From Rotaria socialis (lineage: Eukaryota > Rotifera > Eurotatoria > Philodinida > Philodinidae), in the NCBI GenBank assembly GCA_905331475.1, contig CAJNYU010004277.1, positions 62,001 to 126,000 on the forward strand: a DNA stretch of 64,000 bases. Reading direction: 5' to 3'. Position numbers and translations under genes: made by a program. The notes under the pieces are model-generated. The model had not been told where the DNA came from, did no database searches, and worked only from the letters and a program-made list of their open reading frames with translations. This document shows, piece after piece, positions 1 to 9,483 of this stretch. Every line of letters begins with the position of its first letter. Positions within the stretch are counted from its first letter, which is position 1.

Positions 1-151
1 GACAAGCATAGCACTGTCTTAATGTTCATGCAAATGCATCCAATATTTTAAATATTCGAATTAATTCAACGAGGCAATTTATAGGGTAATCGTTTTAAAA
101 GAGGATAAAAGTGAGCTTTCCTGCGGGAAAAATCATTTTGCATCAAACTCA
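1..151. other. left flank of foldback element
   Basis: AT-rich sequence with no open reading frame or repeat that I can support. It precedes the run of G residues that begins the left arm of the large inverted-repeat element. Confidence 0.4.
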
Positions 152-636
152 GGGGGGAAAAGCTGCTTCTATGGCGATAGAATCATCAGAATCACATGGA
201 ATCACTCAGAATCAATAGAATCAATAGAATCAATAGAATCAATAGAATCACACAGAATCACATGGAATCAATGGAATCACTCGGAATCATTCGGAATCAT
301 TCGGAATCATTCGGAATCATTCGGAATCATTCGGAATCATTCGGAATCACCTGGAATCACATGAAGAAAAAAAACACCTAAAAAATGCATGCATCTGCTT
401 CTTATCATGCTTGATCGAATACATTTCATTAGTTAGAACCAGTTAAGTCGTTTTTTGGCAGTTTTTCACCGAGCAGTAGAATTTATTTTACCATTTTACA
501 GCAAAGAGGCAGCTTTTATTAAACTCCTGTATAATTTCGACGAAAATATACATGTTTGACGGTTTAAATCGAGGTTTTCGCCTACTTCCTCTTCGTTCTA
601 GCAATGGCGAGTGAGAAGGGGAGAACAAAGTCAAAG
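152..636 (+). repeat. left inverted arm of the large foldback element
   Basis: This arm pairs with 5844-6449. Order from the outer end: G-run terminus, a CTATGGCGATAGAATC block, GAATC subterminal repeats to about 360, then unique sequence ending GTCAAAG. A single ambiguous base (N at 637) sits immediately after the last matching base. The right arm is longer mainly because it carries an extra block bounded by CCCATGGG. Confidence 0.75.
183..360 (+). repeat. GAATC-type subterminal tandem repeat
   Basis: A degenerate short repeat with a GAATC core, spaced about 10 bases apart. It changes from AATCAATAG units to about seven consecutive near-exact copies of TCGGAATCAT at 281-350. It belongs to the left arm, and its complement (GATTCC units) forms the matching part of the right arm at about 6305-6440. 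Confidence 0.85.
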
Positions 637-2317
637 NCGCGACAGGTTTTATTTTTGTTTTCATTGTTTTGTCTTATTTTTTAGCAGTAAAAGGGGTTTT
701 CCGGACGGAAGGAAGTCACTTGGTGAGAAAAAAAATTTGGCAGTGGATAGAGCTCGTCGAGATGTACTTGGAGCCAGGAAGTCCTTAGTTGGAGCCAGCT
801 TCACGGCGAATATTTTCAAGAAATACTCGAATCCTGACCTAAGATATCCTACGTATTTTCCTTATGGTCATAAACTTAGTGTAAACAATATGTGATGTTT
901 TCCAATTGTTTAACTTGCGTTCGTAACACGAAATGAAAATCAACTTGATTCTATAACGTCTGATAGTTAGAGAGTACTTGTTTACAAATTTTCACGAGTT
1001 ATTATTGCTGAAAAACGTGAAAATCACTCATCTCCATATATAATGTTTGAATTTATACGACTAAATATTCAAGATCCGTATGAACAACTGTGAAATAGCA
1101 TCGAGCTTTATTTTATTTGTCTTTTTGAACCATTCATGTGTTACATAGCAGTATCATTAATTTAAAGACCGTCTAATTTTTATTCCTATGTTTTCTCTAA
1201 TTCATTTTTCCTGATGAGAAGAGTAGATTCATTGAGTACATTTATCATCTCCTTGTTCGTCAAACGTCTGCTCGTGCAATAGATGAACGATTCTGCGCGT
1301 GATACAAACATACGCTTTATATGGTTTGTGTGTTCAATCTCGTTCCTCCTCATGTTTAAAGCTGACGAAAACTACTTCTGTGTTCCGTTAATTTTCATGA
1401 ATGATTATCATTCAACGTATTATATGGCCTATTTGATATTCGCACTCTACCGGCAGGTATGAAAACGAAATAGTTAGATTCTCAAACTATCTTTTAAAAT
1501 TTAAATGATCTCCTTACTTGTTTAGAAATCATCATAACTCGTTGTCCGACAACAAATGCAGCTGTCGTGTTGCGACTGGACTAGTACGAGTCCCAATCAT
1601 AAGCCATGATGTCTATCAAAGCCATACAGAAACATACTTTGACTCCTTGAAAAGGAAAAATTCAATACAAGGCATCGACAGAATATTTTTATAGTTCATT
1701 CATCCTCCTTGATTCAGATTTTGAATCGCATAATCAAAGATCATCCCTCGAAACTTAGTTGATTAGTTAGAAAATAGTCAGAGCAAAATACCGAAGGAAG
1801 GAAGGAAAGAAAGATAAAATCCCACATGTCGAGAAGCGCACGAGCGCGCTGACGATGTTCGATCACTACACGTAGAGAGTGATTTTTTTTCTTTCTGTAT
1901 CCAATGAGAGCATAGAGATTTTGCTGAAAAAGTTTTTGCTTACGGTCAGAAGTACCCTGTCGGAATCTGAACGGGGAATGGGGTAGTTGAACATGCTGAT
2001 GACGAATATGCATTTTTTTTTCACCGTAAACATTTTCTTCGAAACCACTCTGGGGTGATATGCTTACCTGTTTTATGCTAATATAAGGTACGCAAAGTGA
2101 ATAATATCTTATGGAAGATAGTTATTTTCCAAGAATAAGTGATTGTTAAACAAATCATCTGTCTATTCATTTTTGCCTTACAAATACAATTTTTTTTCGG
2201 GTATTTTTCTTACTGTCGCTTTATTTTCATTGCCTTATTGCTATTCGCTCGTTATTTATTTTCTTTTGTTTTTCTTAATTTATTATTTATTATTCTTCTA
2301 ACTCTGTATCTAACTGA

Positions 2318-2944
2318 CGAGGGAAGGTTACCAACTGTGCAATCATTTTTGCGTTGAGACTATTTGCATTATGTAGGTACAAATGAGCTATGAATACTCT
2401 GAAAAAAGTTCGAGCTGCTAGCTTATAGCTATGGAGATACTGTACTTTTACCGTATTTTTTTATATGAATGCCATGGTCCTCACTCAGGAACACAAGAAA
2501 AAATGATTTTCGAATTTCGACTTGAAACTTGACATTGAACAAGGCTTTACCAATAGCAATATTTCGTGAAAGTTTCAGATCTTTTGATTTGTTCCTATCC
2601 TGAAATGAGAACATCAAATTTTCCTGGTTTATCCTAATGAATTTATCATAATTGTATCTACAGACAGTAATACCAACAAAATCTGAAACTTTTGCAAAGT
2701 ACTATTCTCAGTAAAGCCTTGTTCAATGTCAAGCTTCAAGTATAAATTCGAAAATCATATTTTCTTCTGTCTCTGAGGAGGAGAACGGCATTAAAATATA
2801 AAAATATACCGTAAAAGTGTAGTACCTTCATAACAATGAGCTAGCAGTTCAAAGTTTTTTCAGGGTATTCATAGCTCATTTGCACCTGCATAATGCACAT
2901 AGTCTCAACGCAAAAGCGATTAAACATCTGGTGACCTTCTCTCG
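2318..2944. mobile_element. 630 bp inverted-repeat element inside the larger foldback region
   Basis: The left arm (about 2318-2552) and right arm (about 2712-2944) are imperfect inverted copies. Shared landmarks are GCGTTGAGACTAT near both outer ends, AATGAGCTATGAATA, and CTTGACATTGAACAAGGC at the inner ends. By eye the arms match over most of about 235 bp with scattered changes and small indels. There is no coding content, so it is probably a MITE or foldback insertion older than the element at 35067. Confidence 0.75.
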
Positions 2945-3656
2945 TGAGAAACAAGCCTGTCGTATACATATATTATACATCGTACAATATCTCAATGCAC
3001 TTTCAGATATCTTGATAAATTAAAAAACACTAATATTGATTATCCGCGAAAGTTAGAACGTGATTAGTTCATGCTTTTATGAAGAAGTGCTTGCCATGGG
3101 AAAACCTTGGGGGAACGAGTGGTATGGCAGCTGCTAATACTTCGATTTAAACTTCCACTTCCTATTTTCTTCGAAAATATACGTGAGTATCATAAAACAG
3201 TAGTTGCTTTCATTCATTTCACCTTTCTATGATAGATCGCTTTATCCATATACTAAACAAATAAAAACTTAAATATTTAAATACTCACTGGTGATATTAT
3301 TGACATTACATGTTCAGTTTCAGGTTTTATTCTGCCAACTATAATTGGCCATCCATGTGGATTTCCAACTCCAAACATATATCAATCATTATTTGACATA
3401 CTATTATGCTTTCTGATATGATAATAATGACGCTTAAGGAATTTTTAATGTAGAATAATATAAAAATAATCTACCAAGAGAATTCTATCTAAAATATCGA
3501 AGTGAATAGGTTCCTTTTTTAACAGAGCAGCAAATAAAACTATAATTAAAAAATAAGAAAAAAGGAAAATTTTACTCAAAAATTTATTTCATTGGTTCAG
3601 ACAAGGCGGTACTTTATTTAGGTCATCAATTATTAATTATTATAATATATTTTTAT

Positions 3657-3735
3657 CAAGGGGGAAAAAGCTGATTCCGTGATTCTACTGATTCCATGTG
3701 ATTCCATATGATTCCATATGATTCCATCGGCTCTG
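3657..3735 (+). repeat. third copy of the foldback terminus with GATTCC repeats
   Basis: CAAGGGGGAAAAAGCTGATTC at 3657 onward matches the outer terminus of the right arm (read inverted at 6433-6453). It is followed by GATTCC units spaced 9-10 bases apart, the opposite orientation to the GAATC units that follow the left terminus. This suggests that a second, nested or truncated copy of the family starts here. Confidence 0.6.
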
Positions 3736-4386
3736 GAATCACTATGAATATCACCGTATTTCTCGACTATAATGTCGTAACATCAATAGGAACATTATTG
3801 AATCATTACATAGATGAATTCAGAAGACTCCCGATCATTCCATTCAATAGAGAAATCAGTTCACTCATGATGGCAAGAATCATTGAGTCGAGCACAAGAG
3901 ACAAAATCTGTATATTGCTGAATCTCAGCGAAAAGCGTATCAGTTCTCATTTCACAACAATAAAATAACATATTGGGACGACATCTAACCTACCAACAGA
4001 CCGGTGCGGTTCGTTTCATTGTTTTGATTTCGAAATCGGAGCTCATAGTTAATATATACAGTTTGTAAAAGTTCAATGGTATGGAGAGAGGAGTGCTCAT
4101 TGAGGACTCCTTAAACGTCGAGAAGTGAAGGATCGTGAAGAGAGTAAACTCCAAAAGCATAAAAAAGCCTGAGCGTTCAAGTCGATGGCTTAATTTTTCA
4201 TTTTACTTTCTGTATCAAACACAAAAGATAGCCTCTTTGTGTATGCTAGCACCAATCTTTCCCAAAAAGTTGAGAACCACACGATATTCTATAGACTCCT
4301 TTCGAACATCATTGTTTGTGACTCTCAAGACCGAGAAAGTACTGCGATGGAACAACAGCATAACGAAGAAGATACGAAAACTACTT

Positions 4387-4646
4387 CCCAGGTCGATTGA
4401 TCCGATATCGGATCCGATAGGAACCTGGAAATATCCTACAATCCGATACAATTCTATTGGATTCCGGGTCGAGGAATCGATGTCGCATCCTCAGTGTCAG
4501 AATTCTATGAACTTCCGATGACATACAACGGTTTTTCCTTGGAATTCATAGGAATCCGACACTGAGGATCCGATAAAATCCTATAGGATTCCAGTCGGAT
4601 CGGATGGGTTCCGATAGGTGGCTATTGTCGGATTGCTCGATCTGGG
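4387..4646. mobile_element. CCCAGGTCGA-ended palindromic element, GATCCGAT type
   Basis: It starts CCCAGGTCGATTGATCCGAT and ends with the inverted, slightly diverged form (ATTGCTCGATCTGGG). The 260 bp interior is dense in degenerate palindromic units built on GGATCC, CCGATAGGA, GGATTCC and GAATTC. The two halves are roughly inverted around a centre near 4515, including CCTCAGTGTC against GACACTGAGG. It has no coding content. The same ends occur at 21400-21698 and 25652-25952 with different interior repeats. Confidence 0.7.
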
Positions 4647-5843
4647 AATGTATGAAACAAGAGAGATCGCTTAGGTCGAAAACTTTCTCATTTCCTCATT
4701 ATCAAAGACGACAGAAATTTGCAATTGTATGAGTTTTGGTGCAAGTTCCATCGAAGAATATTGATAACTTAATTAGCTATAGAATATGAGTGGTCATTTA
4801 GTCTTACTGCACTAAGCAATGATAAATGAATCCTTTATCTTTAGGGAAAAGCGATCAGTAAATAATTTATCATTATCCTTTAGTATAAAGGAAATTAAAG
4901 AAAAAGGGTCGCCCATATTTTAGAGCAGTTTCTCACGTGCCAACCAGACTAATATCGCTGCTTCCAGCAACCCGTCAAGTTTTCTAACTGTTCTGACTTG
5001 GACAATCAGATTAATTTGATTGACTTTGAAAAGTCAAAGAATCGTTTTGTACTCAATCAGTTGAAACTTGCTTGGGAACCTGATTATGTATCAGAAAATG
5101 GTTCGATAATTTGATTGATATGATAATAGCTGTCGAAAAACTTATCGCTTTAGTCTCTTGAGAACTGAAAATATGGAATTCAGAAACTCTATTTACTGTA
5201 TGCTTGAGATAAAATGTGAAAGGGCATCAAATAACTTAACAAATAAACCATCCAAAACGATTACAACTTGTTAAAGTGGATACGCGTGCTCGTATATTTA
5301 ATCATGTCGAAAATGTATCCATGTATTATTATTATTCGAGAAATTTATTAGATCCATTTAATATTGTTAGACTGCAAACGTTTTTTCTATTATGAAATAC
5401 ATTACATCTTCAATGTATCAATTCTTTTCTTCCAATGATAATATGTGACACGTTATATCAAGTGTAAATATCATCTTATTCTTTCAATCATCTATTTGAC
5501 TACCATATTAACTTCCTATATACATTGATTAGATCATTTAGGAAGAGTCTGACACACTATTACTTGTTTTGACAAATTATGAGATGTAAGCTGAGTTTTT
5601 TCTAAACTTGGAATTGAACTATTTCATAGTTTTACATGGCGCTCATCCTATTCTTACTCTATTAAATGAATAATAGCTTCGATCTACTGAATGACATCTA
5701 CAAAAACACCATTTCGTTGCGTTAAATACCAAAACTTGCCATCTTTAGACTACGTAGTTAGGGCGTACAGAGTTTTAGAATAATATAACCATCGTTATTG
5801 CTTACGCGCCTTTTCTCTATGCTACAGAAATCTACCCAATAAT

Positions 5844-6449
5844 CTTTGACTTTGTTCTCCCCTTCTCACTCGCCTTTGCTAGAACGACCCATGGGTTAAA
5901 AATTAAGATATATTCACTGCGAAACGCGTTTGGCAGCCACTATTTCAGAATGAAAACAAAAAGTACATAATCTCGCGGCGTTTTTAACCGATTCAGCAGC
6001 TGCGGAATGTATTAAACCGGCCAGCATTAACGCATTTTGCAGCATTGAAAAGTAACGAAATTTTTCCCATGGGGAAGAGGAAGTAGGCGAAAACCTCGAT
6101 TTAAACCGTCAAGCGTGTATATTTTCGTCGAAATTATACAGGAGTTTAATAGAATCTGCCTCTTTGCTGTAAAATGGTAAAATAAATTCTACTGCTCTGT
6201 GAAAAACTGCCAAAAACCGACTTAACTGCTTCTAACTAATGACATGTATTCGATCAAGCATGATAAGACGCAGATACATGCATTTTTTTATGTGTGTTTT
6301 TCTTCATGTGATTCCAGGTGATTCCGAGTGATTCTGAGTGATTCCATTGATTCCAGGTGATTCTATTGATTCTGTGTGATTCTATCGACTCTGAGTGATT
6401 CCGTGTGATTCCGATGATTCTATCGCCATAGAATCAGCTTTTTCCCCCT
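5844..6449 (-). repeat. right inverted arm of the large foldback element
   Basis: This is the inverted counterpart of 152-636. From the inner end it reads CTTTGACTTTGTTC, the CTCACTCGCC block, a unique block with CCTCGATTTAAACC, GATTCC/GATTCT units, and the terminus CAGCTTTTTCCCCC. A stretch bounded by CCCATGGG at 5888 and 6066 has no counterpart in the left arm. Confidence 0.75.
5888..6073. repeat. CCCATGGG-bounded insertion in the right arm
   Basis: CCCATGGG occurs at 5888-5895 and at 6066-6073, with about 170 bp between. In the left arm the flanking sequences (CTTCCTCTTC and GTTCTAGC, near 590) are directly joined. So this is either a small insertion in the right arm or a deletion from the left arm. 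The left ends do not give a convincing long terminal inverted repeat beyond the palindrome and an A/T-rich stretch. Confidence 0.6.
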
Positions 6450-8169
6450 TGACCAGATTGCGGAATAGTCCAGAGTTATCTATTAACGTAATGGGTTGGT
6501 AACCATAATTTCACTACCAAAAGATGATTTAAGAAAGCTAGCTATTAAGGGGAGGAGCCAGGGGGAAAAGTGTATTTCGGTATTTTGAGAGTACAGGAAT
6601 AACTGGAAATGCTCACAAATACTATACTTTCCCATTGATTCAGCGGTGGGCGTAAATTGCTATTTTTTCTCTATATATTGCTGCAATCAATAGGGTCTGA
6701 AAAAGTAAAAGCAGCTGCTTTTCAATAGTTTCATTTTAACATGCAAACAAATTTCAGTCACATTGTAAATATTGTATTTCTTCGCTTCTGATCACTTGTT
6801 TTCATCATTAAATACAAAAGGACACGAGTATTTCATATGAAACCAACTAATTCAAGAAAACAAAAAACAGTATTTTTAAATAAATAGATTCCTAGTTACA
6901 TATGAGCGGTGGTTAAGCGCATGACATGTAATATAGAATTGAAACAAAAGTTGAATATTGATAAACGGATATTAAAAACGCCAGAGATGCAGCACGCAGC
7001 TAAGTTTGAGTAGCTTTCTTCAAGTTACATTCTCAATCTTGAATAATTCTAATAGCAATCTTGTCCATTGGATTGGTGTCTTTAACTGAATTGTGATTTT
7101 AATTTCAGCTTTAATTAGCTTTTTAAGGTTTTCTCTTGATTTTTTTCAAGAACATAATTATGAAATATAAATGAAAAACAAAGCAAATTTTGCATTATAT
7201 GCTTCATCACTGTGCTGGAGAGAAAACTGTGAGACGTTAATATGGAAAGAATAATTTAAACGCAAAACCATCCAATAAAGAATGAAATTTTTTTATAAGA
7301 ATCAAACAAGACTTTAAAGTAGATAAAAGCACAAACGACACATCTATAGATGGATTTTACTTTTTCAAGCCTTAACTTTTTTTCTTCTATTTGATGATGC
7401 TAATTTTTTTTCTTAATTAGCTATTGATGCATATAGGATACAAGAGAATAGTTCTAACAGAACTCAAGGCGCATTCAAATTAATACGATAGAAAAGAAGA
7501 ACAAGCACGTACACAATAACACAAGCTTCGGGTTGAATGAATCATAATTTTCGTAAGAAGTGACGAAGATTTTCAGAACTGATTATGTGTACAGAGTAAC
7601 TATGATGCAATAACGAAAACCATAGAAGAGAATGCTTGAAAATAGATGCATTAAGAGATTTGTCTTATACAAATTGGTCAATATTAGTTAAGCTACGTGT
7701 TTTTCAAATACATGGATTCAACTCACACATCTGATCGAAACGTCTCAGCCGATAAAAAGTAAAAGTTAGTTTTAAATGAATTTTTGCACTAAGATCTGCT
7801 GCAAACATTTCATTTCGAAATAAGTTCCCTTTACTAAAAGTGATACATTTCAGAAAGAAAATTCTGTCTGCACAACCCTGTGATATTAAAAATATGAAAT
7901 ATGATTTAACTATTCTAGCTACTCCTGTAACGGTACACACGGAAAAAGTCGAAACAACAAACATTGAAATGGAAACGTCTATCATAAAAAAAAAGGATCG
8001 AAAGATAATCTAACATATGAGACTGTTGAAAATTTTCATGATTGCGTAAATAGGCACTGCTATTTAGCTGTGTCTCCGAAGTGAAAAGGCAACATCCAAA
8101 CACAGATTATTACAGTTCAATGTTAATGCTTCTAAGATTGATTGAAAATAACATCGACAATTACATACA
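6450..8169. other. intergenic, no gene seen
   Basis: AT-rich, with stop codons frequent in all frames. Near 6556 a CCAGGGGGAAAAGTG sequence resembles the G-run terminus of the foldback family but has no adjacent GAATC repeats. I see no RNA gene or exon with credible splice sites. Confidence 0.4.
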
Positions 8170-8382
8170 TGTCGAACTTGAAACTTGAATTCAACTGAAA
8201 CTTCAACTTTCAAGTTTCCACTTTCAACTTTCAAGTTTCAAGGGTGTGGGTGCCGGGGAAGCAGTAGTGTCAGAGCAATAACGTCAAACCTGAAACTTGA
8301 AACTTAAAACTTGAAACGTGAAAGTTGAAACTTGAAACTTGAAAGTTGAAGTTTCAGTTGAATTCAAGTTTCAAGTTTGACA
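8170..8382. mobile_element. palindromic element made of CTTGAAA repeats
   Basis: The ends are inverted copies: TGTCGAACTTGAAACTTG on the left and CAAGTTTCAAGTTTGACA on the right. Each arm is built from degenerate 7-10 base units with a CTTGAAA/TTTCAAG core. The GC-rich middle (about 8241-8262) is short. A second, shorter inverted pair is nested inside: CAGTAGTGTCA near 8262 pairs with TGACACTACTG at the right edge. There is no coding content. It resembles in style the CCCAGG-ended elements, but the termini differ. Confidence 0.75.
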
Positions 8383-9483
8383 CTACTGGACAATTGCACA
8401 CAGAGTCGTATAAATACTGTAAATGAATACCTTATAGAGAATAAATTGATCTTAATGAGTTATTGTATATTTGCTTTGTCATTAATTGTAGCAAAACAAA
8501 GTAAATACGTTGCTAGCTAACATGCGTCTTCACTTTTGGATCGCTTTTGTTAATGCCTCTATTTTTCGCAAAATCCTTGGTGTGTAGGATCCGTTGGGTT
8601 CAGATTCAGAAATTTTTAGATCTTATGGAATCTAGCCACAAAATATTAATTAAGCAAATCCTAATGCAACAATTTTGATCGATCGTTTTTCAGGCCCACA
8701 AAAATTTTACCAGCCGGGTCTTGTCCTAAGAATGTGCTATTGGTTAAGTTCAAGAATTGTTGCACCAGATGGACTCTAGTAGTATATAAGTTTTTTGAAT
8801 TGTGTCTTTTGGAAACATCGACTAACTTATTTACATCCAAATAAATTGAACTATCGTATACTGTCATTTTCGAAATGTTTTTATTTCGACGAGATTATTG
8901 TTTGATATTGTTACCATGCGGGATTTTTTTCTCTCAGTATTTTTAGTTACGACATTTTCTGTTTAGAACTTTTTTATACCATTTCCTAGAAAAACTGGTC
9001 TGTTTTTGCACATTTGGACATATTTCAGCATCATCGCTTATTTTTCAGTATAGTACTTCATCAAGGAAATACATTATATATATTTCAACCACATGTTACT
9101 TAAGTATGATATTCGATAGGCGTTTACAGCAATCTACCACGGTCTGTAATGGCCCCTTAATTAGTTAAACAAGTGATAAATTAATTAACTAATAAAAAGA
9201 TAATGGTTTAATTAGTCAAATATTAATTAGACTGTCATTGCCTAATTAATTAAAATGTCTGTCAGTCTGGGGGGGGGATGAATCTATACCCTATATACTT
9301 TAAGACCCTTTAGATAGAGTTTCATAAAAGTTTGATTCTGAAAGCAAAAAGGTTTGGCATTTAACGCTCTTTCAGAGGACGGCTTTGACAGTTTTCGACT
9401 TCCTGTTTTTCTTAAGATTAATTAGTTAAAATGTTCTAGATTTTCTACTTCTCCGATAATAGTCAACTGTCTCTTGTTTTTTA
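8383..9483. other. intergenic, with AATTAATT-rich stretch
   Basis: About 9141-9262 is built from variants of TTAATTAGT/TAATTAATTAA, followed by a run of nine G at 9270. A related ATTAATTAGTTAAAATG recurs at about 9417-9432. The upstream exon of the nuclease-like gene that follows must lie in or before this region, because 9482-9483 is a splice acceptor, but I could not place it. Confidence 0.4.

Larger units (their letters stand above)
152..6449. mobile_element. large foldback-like element or composite with ~0.5 kb inverted arms
   Basis: The sequence starting GGGGGGAAAAGCTG at 152 reappears inverted at the right end, reading into CAGCTTTTTCCCCC at about 6449. The match continues inward through GAATC-rich repeats, a unique stretch (GGTTTAAATCGAGG on the left, CCTCGATTTAAACC on the right) and ends in GTCAAAG at 636 and its complement at 5844. 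No transposase is visible in the 5.2 kb between the arms; the open frames there are short and unconvincing. No clear target-site duplication was found. It could be one non-autonomous foldback element, or two or more related insertions, since a further terminus-like sequence lies at 3657. Confidence 0.7.

Noticed and set aside
183..360. Regular spacing of near-identical 10-mers could suggest a CRISPR array or a coding repeat protein
   Set aside because: There are no unique spacers, the unit is contiguous and degenerate, and it recurs inverted at the other end of a foldback element. The repeat-peptide frame is a by-product.
611..895. 94-codon open frame across the left-arm edge
   Set aside because: It runs through an N and repeat sequence, its composition is not protein-like, and it has no splice or homology support.
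4135..4521. 128-codon open frame overlapping the palindromic element
   Set aside because: Half of it lies in the GATCCGAT repeat array; no recognisable domain.
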